Shown here: piece after piece, positions 44,290 to 53,055 of the stretch | Layout of the letters: the number at the start of each line of letters is the position of its first letter | Numbering within the stretch: the stretch's first letter is position 1 | Source: Dehalococcoidia bacterium | Lineage (GTDB): Bacteria; Chloroflexota; Dehalococcoidia; Lucifugimonadales; UBA1123 | Assembly (NCBI GenBank): GCA_021295915.1 | Contig: JAGWBK010000002.1 | Coordinates: forward strand, 29,248 to 93,247 | DNA length: 64,000 nt | Direction of reading: 5' to 3' | Position numbers and translations under genes: made by a program | The notes under the pieces: generated by a model | The model's input: the letters and a program-made list of their open reading frames with translations, nothing else | Database searches by the model: none | Told to the model about the DNA's origin: nothing

Positions 44290-45269
44290 GCCAGCAACCC
44301 ACCCGAACCGTCATCGCAGACCTAGACACTGCTGCCCAGGACCAGGGTGGTAAGGGGCATCTGCGACGTGCTTGGGAGCGGCTGATCAGGAAGAAGCTGG
44401 CCATGTTCAGCGTGGTCGTGCTCATAGTTCTGTACTCAGTTGGAATTTTTGCACCTCTGATAGCGCCCTACGAGTACACAGCCCAGGACTACACTGCTAT
44501 ACGCAAGCCCCCAAGCGCAGAACACTGGGCGGGAACGGATCTCAAAGGCCGCGACCTTTTGACTCGCGTCATGTGGGGAATCCAGAACACGGTCATCATC
44601 ACCGTCATATCTATGGCTACTGGCGGCCTCGTAATTGGTGTAACGCTCGGCTTGGTATCAGGCTATTTTGGAAGTTGGGTGGATGCACTAATCATGCGCG
44701 TCGGCGAAGTGTTCGCCTCATTCCCCGACATTCTGCTTGTGATCATTCTTGCGGCTACGCTCGGCCCCAGACTGCGTGACTTCTTTAGAAACCTGGAAGA
44801 CACTACTTTTCTGGACGGGTTGGTTAAGGCAGGGGTCGTCGACTATCTTGTGATTTCGATCGCCCTTGTATCATTCAGCTGGTTCGGTATGGCCCGGATC
44901 GTGCGTGGACAGGTGCTGGCCCTGAAACAGACGCAGTTCGTAGACGCTGCCCGCTCTGTTGGGGCGAGCACTCCCCGGATTCTCTTCACACACCTGCTGC
45001 CCAATGCCATCAGTCCCATCGTTGTTCTGGTTTCAATGGGTATGGGCTCCATGGTCGGTACAGAGATCATCCTCAGCTGGCTTGGACTGGGGATCCAGCC
45101 TCCGAGGCCCAGTCTCGGTGTCATGCTTCTCGAAGCAGGCAGCCTTAGCGCCCTGCGAGAGGTCCCCTGGATGCTGCTTACCCCTGGACTTGTGGCATGG
45201 ACGCTGGTGCTGTCATGGAACCTGCTCGGGGACGCGCTGAACGACGTCCTCAACCCCCGCACGCGCTAA
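44286..45269 (+). CDS. ABC transporter permease (DppC type)
   Basis: 327-aa partner permease with about six TM helices, an N-terminal cytosolic extension (residues 1-40), the pattern HWAGTDLKGRDLLTRVMWG, and an EAA loop VDAARSVGASTPRILFTHLLPNA. The TTG start overlaps the DppB stop by 4 bp. No ATP-binding subunits (DppD/DppF) follow; the next gene is a dehydrogenase, so ATPases must be supplied from elsewhere. Confidence 0.93.
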   Translation: MSQQPTRTVIADLDTAAQDQGGKGHLRRAWERLIRKKLAMFSVVVLIVLYSVGIFAPLIAPYEYTAQDYTAIRKPPSAEHWAGTDLKGRDLLTRVMWGIQNTVIITVISMATGGLVIGVTLGLVSGYFGSWVDALIMRVGEVFASFPDILLVIILAATLGPRLRDFFRNLEDTTFLDGLVKAGVVDYLVISIALVSFSWFGMARIVRGQVLALKQTQFVDAARSVGASTPRILFTHLLPNAISPIVVLVSMGMGSMVGTEIILSWLGLGIQPPRPSLGVMLLEAGSLSALREVPWMLLTPGLVAWTLVLSWNLLGDALNDVLNPRTR

Positions 45270-45302
45270 GATCTTAATTCAAACTGAGTCTGGGAGAGTT
45301 AG

Positions 45303-46271
45303 ATGTCGTTTAACCTTCTCATCTTTGATGAAGGCTCGCCGGAACGTGGTCGCATAGGCGAGTGGCCCGACCTGTTGCGGGAGAGAATTCCCGACATAGA
45401 GGTCAACGTCGCGACTTCAGTGGGCGAAGCGATGGAGATGATCGGTGAAGCCGATGTCGCCTTCGGCAACATCGTGCCTGAAGTGTTCGAGCGCCGTGGC
45501 AACCTCCGCTGGATTGCCTGCCCACAGGCCGGACCTCGAGCCGGGTACTACCACGATGACCTCATCGACAGCGACGTTGTCGTCACCAATACCAGGGACA
45601 TCTACAACGACCATATCTCCAATCACATCATGTCGTACGTACTGGCTTTTGCACGGGGTCTTCACGTTTACATCAGGCAGCAGGTCGAATCCGAGTGGAT
45701 GCCCGGCTACGAAATCGTAAACCTGCCTGACGCCACCGCCGTAGTGGTTGGCGTCGGCGGCATTGGCGGCGAGACGGCCCGGCTGTGCTCGGAATTCGGA
45801 ATGAACGTGATCGGAGTCGATCCGCGATTAGACGCCCCACCTCAGGGAGTGACCGAGTTGGTTGCTCCGGACGCTCTCGATGAGGTGCTGCCCCGCGCCG
45901 ATTTTGTGATCGTTACGGTCCCTGAGACGCCTGAAACACAGCGACTTTTCAACCTCGGTCGCTTCGAGAAGATGAAGCCGTCTTGCTACTTCATCAACAT
46001 CGGACGCGGTGCTACGGTGGTGCTGGACGATCTCGTAGCTGCTCTCGACGCCGGGGAAATCAGAGGTGCCGCTCTGGACGTCTTCGAAATCGAACCGCTT
46101 CCTTCGGATCACGCTCTCTGGGCGATGCCAAACGTTATTATCACCCCACACTGCGCTGGTGCAGGTCCCTACCTGGACGACCGCAGAACAGAGCTCTTCA
46201 TTGAGAACTGCGTCAGGTTCGGCCAGGGTCAAGAGTTGCAGAACGTCGTAGACAAGGCCAACTGGTTCTGA
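45303..46271 (+). CDS. D-2-hydroxyacid dehydrogenase
   Basis: 322-aa NAD-dependent enzyme of the glycerate/phosphoglycerate dehydrogenase superfamily. Rossmann motif VVGVGGIGGETARL (about residues 150-163), INIGRG with the catalytic Arg nearby, DVFEIEPLPSDHALW and the catalytic His in ITPHCAG. Substrate unknown. Its stop overlaps the start of the exonuclease gene (TGATG). Confidence 0.9.
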   Translation: MSFNLLIFDEGSPERGRIGEWPDLLRERIPDIEVNVATSVGEAMEMIGEADVAFGNIVPEVFERRGNLRWIACPQAGPRAGYYHDDLIDSDVVVTNTRDIYNDHISNHIMSYVLAFARGLHVYIRQQVESEWMPGYEIVNLPDATAVVVGVGGIGGETARLCSEFGMNVIGVDPRLDAPPQGVTELVAPDALDEVLPRADFVIVTVPETPETQRLFNLGRFEKMKPSCYFINIGRGATVVLDDLVAALDAGEIRGAALDVFEIEPLPSDHALWAMPNVIITPHCAGAGPYLDDRRTELFIENCVRFGQGQELQNVVDKANWF

Positions 46272-47152
46272 TGGCGAGTCTATACCTCGTCGACGGCACC
46301 TACGAGCTCTTCCGGGCCCACTTCGGTGCGCCCCCCCGGACTTCCCCCGACGGAACGTCTATCGGGGCGGTCACCGGGCTCCTTCAGACCCTGCTTCTTC
46401 TCCTTCGCGAGCAGCAACCCGAGTACATCGCGTGTGCATTCGACCACGTGGTCGAGTCGTTCCGTAACGATCTCTTCGAAGGCTACAAGACAGGGGAGGG
46501 AACTCCGGAAGATCTTGCAGCGCAGTTTGAACTAGCGGAAACGATCTCACGGTCCCTGGGAATCGTCACTTGGCCAATGGTCGAGTTCGAGGCTGACGAC
46601 GCCATAGCAACGGCAACCACTCGCTGGAAGCACGAGCCCGAGATCGATAAGGTGGTCATCTGCTCCGTCGACAAGGACCTCATGAACCTTGTCGAAGGCG
46701 ACCGTGTTGTCGTCTGGGACCGCAGGCGAGACATCACATACACAGAGGCCGACGTTATCGAGAGGTTCGGGGTTCCTCCGGCCTCGATCCCGGATTACCT
46801 CGCCTTGGTTGGCGACTCTGCCGATGGAATACCCGGGGTCCCTCGATGGGGTGCGAAGGGTACGGCAACTGTACTGGCCGAATTCGGCCACATTGATTCG
46901 ATCCCAGAGTCACACGAGGACTGGGCGGTAGCAGTACGAGGAGCCCGATCGCTGGCCACGAATCTCGCTGAATGCCGCAATGAGGCTGAACTGTACCGTA
47001 CCCTGGCCACGTTACGGACGGACGTACCGCTTACCCATGAACTCGAGGATCTTCGCTGGCACGGAGTTCCCCAGGACGAGTACCTCGCACTCTGCGTTTC
47101 TCTTGGTCTGGAGCGGTTAAGAGACACGCCAGAAAGGTGGCAACAGGAGTGA
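46271..47152 (+). CDS. Stand-alone 5'-3' exonuclease / flap endonuclease (Pol I N-terminal domain type)
   Basis: 293-aa FEN-like nuclease. Metal-binding acidic residues occur in LYLVDGTYELFRAHF, CAFDHVVESFRNDLF, EADDAIATAT and VICSVDKDLMNLV, and the DNA-binding helix-hairpin region is LVGDSADGIPGVPRWGAKG. No polymerase domain follows, so it is a separate exonuclease like Xni or the domain found in some Gram-positives. ATG overlaps the dehydrogenase stop. Possible role in primer removal or repair. Confidence 0.88.
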   Translation: MASLYLVDGTYELFRAHFGAPPRTSPDGTSIGAVTGLLQTLLLLLREQQPEYIACAFDHVVESFRNDLFEGYKTGEGTPEDLAAQFELAETISRSLGIVTWPMVEFEADDAIATATTRWKHEPEIDKVVICSVDKDLMNLVEGDRVVVWDRRRDITYTEADVIERFGVPPASIPDYLALVGDSADGIPGVPRWGAKGTATVLAEFGHIDSIPESHEDWAVAVRGARSLATNLAECRNEAELYRTLATLRTDVPLTHELEDLRWHGVPQDEYLALCVSLGLERLRDTPERWQQE

Positions 47153-47162
47153 AGAGAGGGAG

Positions 47163-47234
47163 TACCCCCGGCGGGACTCGAACCCACGCACCTGGCTCCG
47201 GAGGCCAGCGCTCTATCCACTGAGCTACGGGGGC
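47163..47234 (-). tRNA. tRNA-Arg (CCG anticodon)
   Basis: Minus-strand cloverleaf. Acceptor GCCCCCG pairs with CGGGGGT; the D-arm GCTC..GAGC, anticodon stem CTGGC/GCCAG with loop CTCCGGA (anticodon CCG, decodes CGG), and T-arm GGGTTCGAGTCCC are all present. The discriminator is A and the 3' CCA is not encoded. Reads opposite to the upstream exonuclease gene. Confidence 0.96.
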
Positions 47235-47248
47235 GTAACTGGTTCCAC

Positions 47249-47277
47249 AATATAGCAATTGCGCCTCTTCACGACAA
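47249..47277 (-). promoter_or_regulatory. Promoter of tRNA-Arg
   Basis: Minus strand TTGTCG (47277-47272), 17 bp, TATATT (47254-47249), ending 15 bp before the mature tRNA 5' end. Confidence 0.65.
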
Positions 47278-47392
47278 GCAGAATTGACTTGGAGAGTCCT
47301 GTTCAGCGAACATAGTCGGGGCTTGGTCAACCATAGCTCGATAGTGCTCTTGGATGGCCTGAATAAGGGTCGTTAAGAGGGTGCTGTAGCCC

Positions 47393-47546
47393 TTGACATA
47401 CAGGTACTGGGTGAATATGATTATGCCGCATTTGTGCACCGTCGGCTCTACCGGCGGGAGACTTGTATGTCTGTAAGACCAAAGTCTCAAGAATCGGTCC
47501 GACGGATGGACAATAAGCCCAAGAAATCATCTCGAGAGGGGGTCAG
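47393..47546 (+). promoter_or_regulatory. Promoter and structured 5' leader of the collagen-like lipoprotein gene
   Basis: TTGACA (47393-47398), 17-bp spacer and TATGAT (47416-47421) form a near-consensus promoter; transcription should start near 47428. The ~118-nt leader holds hairpin CCGTCGG-5nt-CCGGCGG (about 47437-47456, one mismatch) and inverted repeat GAGACTT/AAGTCTC (about 47458-47491), then GAGAGGGGG as ribosome-binding site. The rest of the 312-bp gap from 47235 shows no gene. Confidence 0.6.
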
Positions 47547-48422
47547 ATGAGAAGGCACTTCCCCGTAAAGGGCATTGCAATTGCCCTGCTTTCTTCAGTT
47601 CTTGTATTGGCATTAATAGCATGTGCGGGACCTCAGGGTGAGCCGGGACAGCCCGGATTGCCAGGTAACCCGGGTAACCCCGGAGCCGCAGGTTCTCAAG
47701 GCGCTCAGGGAGAGCCCGGTCTTCCCGGTCTTCCGGGACATCCGGGTAACCCTGGTCCTGCCGGCCCTCCAGGCCCTCAGGGCCCCGCAGGTGCCGCAGG
47801 TGCTCCCGCTGTTTCTCCTGAAGCTTCTGTAGAACTCAGCAAGTCCGCTATCGCCACTGCTGGCGATTCAGTAACCGTACGCGGCTCCGGGTTCCTTCCC
47901 GGCGAGCCAGTAGTCCTGCAGCTCAGAGTCGACGAGAACCTGTCGATCATTGCTGGAGGCGCTCGCGGTGCTCAGGTTCAGGCCAACGAGGCCGGAGCTT
48001 TCAGCATTACCTTTGACGAGATCGGCGGCGCTTCGGCAAGCCAGGCTCGCGCAATTGGTAACCGCACCTTCTTCGCCCAGGGCTCAGACGGCAGCAGAGC
48101 CAGCACGCCCGTAACGGTCGTCGGTGCCCCAGAGCCAATGACTTCGGTTGACACCAGCCTGCTCGCTAGCGCGACTGCAGTTGGAGAGGCCGTCATGATT
48201 TGGGGCGCAGGCTTCATGGCCGATGAGGTCGTTTCCCTGATCGCGGTTGGAGCTGCTGAAGGCGGAGGCAACCGGATATTTGGTGGAGTCACTGCTAATG
48301 GCTCCGGTGCATTCGCGGTAGACGTGGCCAACCCGCTCGGCGAGGGTGTATACACTCTCAAGGCGACTGGCAACATGGGCTCCACTGCGACAGCTCCTCT
48401 GGTCATAGTAGCCGAGAAGTAG
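47547..48422 (+). CDS. Collagen-like lipoprotein with C-terminal Ig-like domains
   Basis: 291 aa. A lipoprotein signal peptide with lipobox LIAC (Cys26) is followed directly by 20 consecutive Gly-X-Y triplets (residues 28-87; e.g. [13 protein letters not shown]), a predicted bacterial collagen stalk. Two beta-sandwich-like domains follow: SGDS-type domain 1 (about 95-190) with [18 protein letters not shown] and [17 protein letters not shown], and domain 2 (about 195-290) with [18 protein letters not shown] and [14 protein letters not shown]. Likely an outward-facing filamentous surface lipoprotein. Own strong promoter and terminator. The downstream gene is a paralog. Confidence 0.85.
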   Translation: MRRHFPVKGIAIALLSSVLVLALIACAGPQGEPGQPGLPGNPGNPGAAGSQGAQGEPGLPGLPGHPGNPGPAGPPGPQGPAGAAGAPAVSPEASVELSKSAIATAGDSVTVRGSGFLPGEPVVLQLRVDENLSIIAGGARGAQVQANEAGAFSITFDEIGGASASQARAIGNRTFFAQGSDGSRASTPVTVVGAPEPMTSVDTSLLASATAVGEAVMIWGAGFMADEVVSLIAVGAAEGGGNRIFGGVTANGSGAFAVDVANPLGEGVYTLKATGNMGSTATAPLVIVAEK

Positions 48423-48460
48423 AAACACCCGCTTAGACTAAGTAATACTTAGGCGATAAA

Positions 48461-48496
48461 GCGCCGCCTCCCCTAGAGGAGGCGGCGCTTGTCGTT
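48461..48496 (+). terminator. Intrinsic terminator after the collagen-like gene
   Basis: GCGCCGCCTCC (48461-48471) pairs perfectly with GGAGGCGGCGC (48478-48488), a 6-nt loop, followed by TTGTCGTTTT. About 38 bp after the stop codon. Confidence 0.88.
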
Positions 48497-48525
48497 TTGG
48501 CGCAGGAGAGAGAGGAGGCCGTCGG

Positions 48526-49098
48526 TTGAGAAACGGTACTCGCTTTGCTGCATGCCTGTTTACAGGGTTGCTGTTGCTCGCTTCTCTACTGACGTCGCTA
48601 GCTTGCCGGGGAGAACAGGCGGAACTAACTGTTACTCAGGCGAGGAGTGCTGGCCCGCCGGGGCCGCCTGGTCCGGTTTCGGTGGTGTCGCGGGATCGAG
48701 CCTCGCGGCAGGAGGCCATGATAGACGTCAACAAATCGGCACTCACGACTTCCGGGGATAGCCTGAGGGTAACGGGCTCTGGATTTATGCCGGGAGAGCC
48801 AGTCGTCTTGTTGCTGAGGATAGACAAGAACCTGTCGATAGTACTTCTTGATTCGCGCGGTGAGCAGCAGTTAGTAGCAGACCAGAGGGGTGGTTTCTCG
48901 GTCACGTATAACGTGACTGACGTACCTCCGTCTGTGAGGACGCGGGCCGTCGGAAACCGTACCCTTGTCGCGATGGGTTCGGATGGCAGTAGAGCAACAT
49001 TTCGGGTTCAGGTAGTTAATGGCCCGCCAGATGGCCGCGACGGCGGAAGAGAGGGTGATTCGAGCACCTACCTGGAAGCTAGCATAGGGAGACTTTAG
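48526..49098 (+). CDS. Paralogous lipoprotein with vestigial collagen repeats
   Basis: 190 aa from a TTG start with GAGGAGG 8 bases before it. Lipobox SLAC (Cys27). Three Gly-Pro-Pro/Gly-Pro-Val triplets (residues 43-51) remain of the collagen stalk. The domain that follows (about 68-165) closely parallels domain 1 of the preceding gene: GDSLRVTGSGFMPGEPVVLLLRIDKN, then RAVGNRTLVAMGSDGSRA. Evidently a tandem duplicate. It starts after the terminator of the first gene, so it may be read by readthrough or its own promoter. Confidence 0.78.
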   Translation: MRNGTRFAACLFTGLLLLASLLTSLACRGEQAELTVTQARSAGPPGPPGPVSVVSRDRASRQEAMIDVNKSALTTSGDSLRVTGSGFMPGEPVVLLLRIDKNLSIVLLDSRGEQQLVADQRGGFSVTYNVTDVPPSVRTRAVGNRTLVAMGSDGSRATFRVQVVNGPPDGRDGGREGDSSTYLEASIGRL

Positions 49099-49100
49099 GC

Positions 49101-50369
49101 CTACTCTGCCCGTGCCGACTCGCTGTCTGGAACATGCACCAGCGTGACCCTCAGCATCGTCGGTCTTCTGCCCATCGTGCCGATCACTTCGATGCTTAGC
49201 CCGGCGTGCTCTACCTTGTCACCGGCCACAGGTATCTTTCCAAGCCTGTCGAACACCAGCCCGCCTATCGTGTCGAACCCGTCGTTTACGACGTTAACTC
49301 CGAGGGTCTCGTTGAGTTCGTCAATGGTCATTCCGGCGTCGACAGCGAACTCGGCGTCTCCGACCCGCTGGATATCCGGCTCCTCAGCATCGAACTCATC
49401 CTGGATCTCCCCGACGATCTCCTCGAGAATGTCCTCGATCGTGACGATCCCCGATACGCCTCCGTACTCGTCAATCACGACAGCGAGATGCCTCCGCTGC
49501 TCCCGGAACACTTCCAACAACCCTTCAAGTGTCTTGGACTCTGGAATGAACATGGGTTGCCTGCCGACCTGCTGTGCTGACGTCATCGAGGCATCCTTAC
49601 CAGCGGCCAGCTGCTGCAGGACGTCTCTCGCGTGTGCGACACCGACAATGTGGTCCAGATCACCCTTGTAGATCGGGATACGGCTGTGGCCGGCAGTCCT
49701 CATCTTGTCTACGAGCAATTCAAGAGATTCTTCAGACTCAACCGCCACTATATCCACTCTCGGGACCATGATCTCACGGGCCACCGTCCTGTCGAGTTGC
49801 ACAACTCCGCGTATCATCCTCACTTCGTGCTCGTCCAGCACTTCCTCTGTCGGGTCTACTGTAAGTGTAAAGTCGAGAGCGGGGTCCGAAGGGCTGGAAA
49901 CTTCAGCCGACGGGTTTCTGACGATCAATTCCTCTATCAGCAGGATTGGGCGAAGAGGGAATGACAGCAGCCAGGCAAACCTGGGCATGAATGTGCACAG
50001 TTGGGCAGAGTAACGCATGCCGAGAGATCGTGCCGCGTATGTTGCCCCCGCCAGCACTACGAGCACCAGGATTCCCCCAATTGAGGTCAGGTCCCATCTA
50101 ACACCCCACGAGGCCCATACAACAGCCGTCATGGAGACCATCGTTGCTGCCAGGGCAATCAGGTTGAGAAGACGCAGGCCCGCGGTGGGTCCGCCGGGGA
50201 GGTTACTCAGGAGCCGGAACTGCTCAGATAGACCTGCTTCCTCGTTCAGGACGCTGGAGGCTACTGCCTGGATACGTCCTGCGATGGAAGTGGCACCAAG
50301 CTCGCTGAAGGCGAATGCCAAGATCGAGACCACCAGCGCAAGGGCTGGTATCGTACTGTCGCTCTCCAA
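49101..50369 (-). CDS. HlyC/CorC family membrane protein with DUF21 and CBS domains
   Basis: 422 aa. An N-terminal DUF21-type membrane domain with about four helices (residues 1-~145), a pair of CBS domains (MVPRVDIVAVESEESL ... HIVGVAHARDVL; MFIPESKTLEGLLEVF ... VIDEYGGVSGIVTIEDIL) and a C-terminal CorC_HlyC domain (EFDAEEPDIQRVGDAEFAVDAG). The family is implicated in divalent cation (Mg/Co) transport or efflux regulation. Starts 1 bp after the glmU stop, so probably cotranscribed with it. Confidence 0.88.
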   Translation of the reverse strand: MESDSTIPALALVVSILAFAFSELGATSIAGRIQAVASSVLNEEAGLSEQFRLLSNLPGGPTAGLRLLNLIALAATMVSMTAVVWASWGVRWDLTSIGGILVLVVLAGATYAARSLGMRYSAQLCTFMPRFAWLLSFPLRPILLIEELIVRNPSAEVSSPSDPALDFTLTVDPTEEVLDEHEVRMIRGVVQLDRTVAREIMVPRVDIVAVESEESLELLVDKMRTAGHSRIPIYKGDLDHIVGVAHARDVLQQLAAGKDASMTSAQQVGRQPMFIPESKTLEGLLEVFREQRRHLAVVIDEYGGVSGIVTIEDILEEIVGEIQDEFDAEEPDIQRVGDAEFAVDAGMTIDELNETLGVNVVNDGFDTIGGLVFDRLGKIPVAGDKVEHAGLSIEVIGTMGRRPTMLRVTLVHVPDSESARAE

Positions 50370-50370
50370 A

Positions 50371-51768
50371 TCAGTTCTCCAGGGTAGGACGGTCGCTTGA
50401 ACGCGTCGTTCCGACCTCTGTCTCGTCGGTTCGCTTCTTCCTTATGCGAGCCGGCGCCCCGATTGCGCCAGAGTCTGGAGGCACGCTCTTGTTCACGACC
50501 GAACCGGCAGATGTGTACGACCTGTCGCCGATCGTGACAGGAGCAACCATCATGGTATCGCTCCCGATGAAGACGTCATCCCCAATCACTGTACTGTGTT
50601 TGTCTCGTCCGTCGAAGTTGCAGGTGACTGCGCCAGCTCCGATGTTTACGTTTGATCCGACTTGGGCGTCGCCAATGTAGCTGAAGTGACCTGACTTGGT
50701 GCCCCGTCCCAGTCGGCTGTTCTTCACCTCTGCGAAGTTGCCGATGTGCACATCTGATTCGATGTACGTGCCTGGTCTTATATGACTAAATGGACCGACG
50801 TCCACATTCGACTCCAATGTCGCTTCCTCTATAACTGAAGCGATCACCTTCACGCGGTCTCCGATGGTCGAGTGTTCGAGGATGGAATTCGGCCCGATCT
50901 CGCACTCGGCTCCGACCAGCGTCGCTCCACGGATGTGAGTGTTGGGTCTGACTATGGTGTCGGCGCCGATCTCGACGTCCCAGTCGATATACACCGACTG
51001 CGGGTCCTGCATGGAGACACCGTTGCGCATCCACTTCTCTCTGATGCGTTCTCTCACGATCGACTCTGCGGCTGACAACTCAACACGATCGTTTACTCCT
51101 CTTGCCTCTTTCGCATCACTCAGGCCGAGGGTTGTCACTCCGTACCTGGAGCTAGCAGCCAGGCCGATAAGGTCCGTCACGTAGACTTCACCTGAAGTAG
51201 AGACCTGTACATGCGGCAGGCTGTCCCACAACCAGGCTGAACGAAAGCAATAGACACCCGCATTGATCTCTCTGATCTTAAGCGTATCTTCATCTGCCTC
51301 GGAGTGCTCCGCGATGGACGTGACCTGTCCCTCCGAATCACGCACCACTCTTCCGAGACCGGCCGGTTCATCCACTGTTGCAGTCAGCATCGTAACCACA
51401 GCCTCGGACCGGATATGGGCCGTTCCCAGATCGTCCAGTGTGCCGCCCTGAATCAGCGGTACGTCAGCGTTGATGACAAGCACGTTGTCGTGTTCACCCA
51501 CTGCCTCCCTGGCACGGAGCAGCGCGTCACCTGTACCCAGTGGCTCACTCTGGAACGCGTACTTGAAGGACTCCCCAAGAGTTTCGACTATCGGTGAACC
51601 GGCATGTGGGACGACCACGACGATCGGATCATAGCCGGCTGCCCGTACAGTCTCGGAAACGATGGCTACCATCGGCTTGCCGCACACTTCATGCAGGGCC
51701 TTGGGAGTACGGGAGTTCATCCGACTGCCCTCTCCCGCTGCGAGGATTACGGCTGCGAAGGAAGTCAT
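50371..51768 (-). CDS. glmU: Bifunctional UDP-N-acetylglucosamine pyrophosphorylase / glucosamine-1-phosphate N-acetyltransferase
   Basis: Makes UDP-GlcNAc from glucosamine-1-phosphate, for cell-wall or glycan synthesis. 465 aa. The N-terminal nucleotidyltransferase domain has the LAAGEGSRMNSRTPKALHEV motif and VLVINADVPLIQGGTL; the C-terminal left-handed beta-helix of hexapeptide repeats (VRPNTHIRGATLVGAECEIGP onward) includes SHIRPGTYIE and the acetyl-CoA site. Lies behind an unusual leader (see 51780-51897). Confidence 0.95.
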   Translation of the reverse strand: MTSFAAVILAAGEGSRMNSRTPKALHEVCGKPMVAIVSETVRAAGYDPIVVVVPHAGSPIVETLGESFKYAFQSEPLGTGDALLRAREAVGEHDNVLVINADVPLIQGGTLDDLGTAHIRSEAVVTMLTATVDEPAGLGRVVRDSEGQVTSIAEHSEADEDTLKIREINAGVYCFRSAWLWDSLPHVQVSTSGEVYVTDLIGLAASSRYGVTTLGLSDAKEARGVNDRVELSAAESIVRERIREKWMRNGVSMQDPQSVYIDWDVEIGADTIVRPNTHIRGATLVGAECEIGPNSILEHSTIGDRVKVIASVIEEATLESNVDVGPFSHIRPGTYIESDVHIGNFAEVKNSRLGRGTKSGHFSYIGDAQVGSNVNIGAGAVTCNFDGRDKHSTVIGDDVFIGSDTMMVAPVTIGDRSYTSAGSVVNKSVPPDSGAIGAPARIRKKRTDETEVGTTRSSDRPTLEN

Positions 51769-51779
51769 TGCGAGGACAC

Positions 51780-51823
51780 AAAAAAACGCCTAACTGAGGG
51801 GCAGGTTGTGCCCGAGTCAGGCG
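51780..51823 (-). terminator. Intrinsic terminator in the glmU leader
   Basis: Read on the minus strand: CGCCTGACT (51823-51815) pairs with AGTTAGGCG (51795-51787, one mismatch), with an inner GGGCA/TGCCC stem, followed immediately by seven T (51786-51780). It lies after the minus-strand promoter and ends only 11 bp before the glmU ATG, so it would control glmU readthrough. Confidence 0.75.
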
Positions 51824-51831
51824 CGGATCTG

Positions 51832-51847
51832 CTGATAGATCTATCAG
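51832..51847. promoter_or_regulatory. Perfect 16-bp palindrome in the glmU leader
   Basis: CTGATAGATCTATCAG is a perfect palindrome located between the minus-strand promoter and the terminator. It could be a dimeric-repressor operator or an RNA hairpin in the leader. Confidence 0.6.
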
Positions 51848-51868
51848 ATAAGTCGTCCACTTTGGCGA

Positions 51869-51897
51869 ATGCTAGCAAAGGCCCTTCAGAGTGTCAA
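51869..51897 (-). promoter_or_regulatory. Promoter of glmU
   Basis: Minus strand TTGACA (51897-51892), 17 bp, TAGCAT (51874-51869). Transcription should start near 51862, giving a ~95-nt leader with the palindrome and terminator before glmU. Confidence 0.7.
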
Positions 51898-51997
51898 TCA
51901 TCTGGACATACCTCGTACTGCCGTTCTATCCTTACCCCATACCCTATGTTCGCTCGAATTCGAGCGATTACTCAGTTTCCTTTGGAGGAACGCACGA

Positions 51998-53053
51998 ATG
52001 GCAAGCTTCAAAGTTGCAATACAAAAGCCCACAAATGTGACCTTCGCCCTCGGCGGCGGTGACTACGACTACGAGATGGAATACCTCTCGACCATAGACG
52101 CAGAGATAGTCGAGTTCGAGGCCGCCAGTGAGGGCGAGATCATCGAGCAGGTACGCGACTGCGACGCCCTGATCGCCCGTGGCGACCGCATCACAGAGTC
52201 GATCATCAATAGTCTCGACAACTGCAAGATCATCGCGCTTGGTAGCGTGGGCGCCGACACTGTCGATGTCCCTGCCGCTACCGCGCGAAACATACCCGTC
52301 ACCAATGTCCCTGATACCTTCATCGAAGAGGTCGCCGACCACACCATGATGCTCCTCCTGGCGACGTTCAGGCGACTGAACCTGATGGACGAGATGGTCC
52401 GCACCGGACGCTACGGCGAGGGGCGACCCTATCTCAACCAGTTCCCGCGACTGTACGGTCAGACATTGGGATTTGTCTCTTTTGGCCACGTCGCGAGAGC
52501 GACTGCCCTCCGTGCAGCCCCGTTCGGGCTACGCATGATGGCGTTCGACCCATATATCGAAGAGCTGACCATTACCAGCTACGGTGTCGAGCCCGTCAGC
52601 TTGAACGAGCTTCTAGAGCGCTCCGACATCGTCTCCATGCACGCGCCATCGACTTCTGAAGTCCACCACATGCTCACCGAAGAACATTTCCGGCGCATGA
52701 AGCCGACCGCCCTCTTCATCAACAACGGCCGCGGTCCGACGGTAGACGAGGCTGCGCTGATCAGGGCACTGGACGAAGGCTGGATAGCCGGAGCCGGTCT
52801 GGACGTCACCGAGATCGAGCCTCCTCATCCCGACAACCCGCTGCTGAAGATGGACAACGTCATCCTGACACCTCACGTCGCGTCTGCATCCGCCAGGATG
52901 TCTCCAGAAGCACGCCGAAGGGTAGGGCAGGAGATCTCGCTCGTCTTGAGTGGACGCTGGCCCAGGACGTGCGTGAACCCGTCCGTGTTGGTCAAGACCG
53001 ACCTGATCCGCTGGCAGCCATACTCGATGGAGCGGGGACCCGGGTCCAACTGA
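51998..53053 (+). CDS. D-2-hydroxyacid dehydrogenase (phosphoglycerate dehydrogenase-like)
   Basis: 351 aa from the ATG at 51998 with GGAGGAA upstream; a longer frame to 51869 crosses the glmU promoter and lacks a site. The catalytic Rossmann domain has LGFVSFGHVARATALRAAPFG, INNGRGPTVDEAAL (catalytic Arg), DVTEIEPPHPDNPLLKMDN and the catalytic His in ILTPHVAS. Closest to hydroxypyruvate reductase/CtBP-like enzymes; substrate unknown. Paralog of the 45303 gene. Confidence 0.9.
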   Translation: MASFKVAIQKPTNVTFALGGGDYDYEMEYLSTIDAEIVEFEAASEGEIIEQVRDCDALIARGDRITESIINSLDNCKIIALGSVGADTVDVPAATARNIPVTNVPDTFIEEVADHTMMLLLATFRRLNLMDEMVRTGRYGEGRPYLNQFPRLYGQTLGFVSFGHVARATALRAAPFGLRMMAFDPYIEELTITSYGVEPVSLNELLERSDIVSMHAPSTSEVHHMLTEEHFRRMKPTALFINNGRGPTVDEAALIRALDEGWIAGAGLDVTEIEPPHPDNPLLKMDNVILTPHVASASARMSPEARRRVGQEISLVLSGRWPRTCVNPSVLVKTDLIRWQPYSMERGPGSN

Positions 53054-53055
53054 TA

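Noticed and set aside
51869-51997. Longer start for the D-2-hydroxyacid dehydrogenase
   Set aside because: It crosses the minus-strand promoter of glmU and lacks a ribosome-binding site; the 51998 ATG has GGAGGAA.
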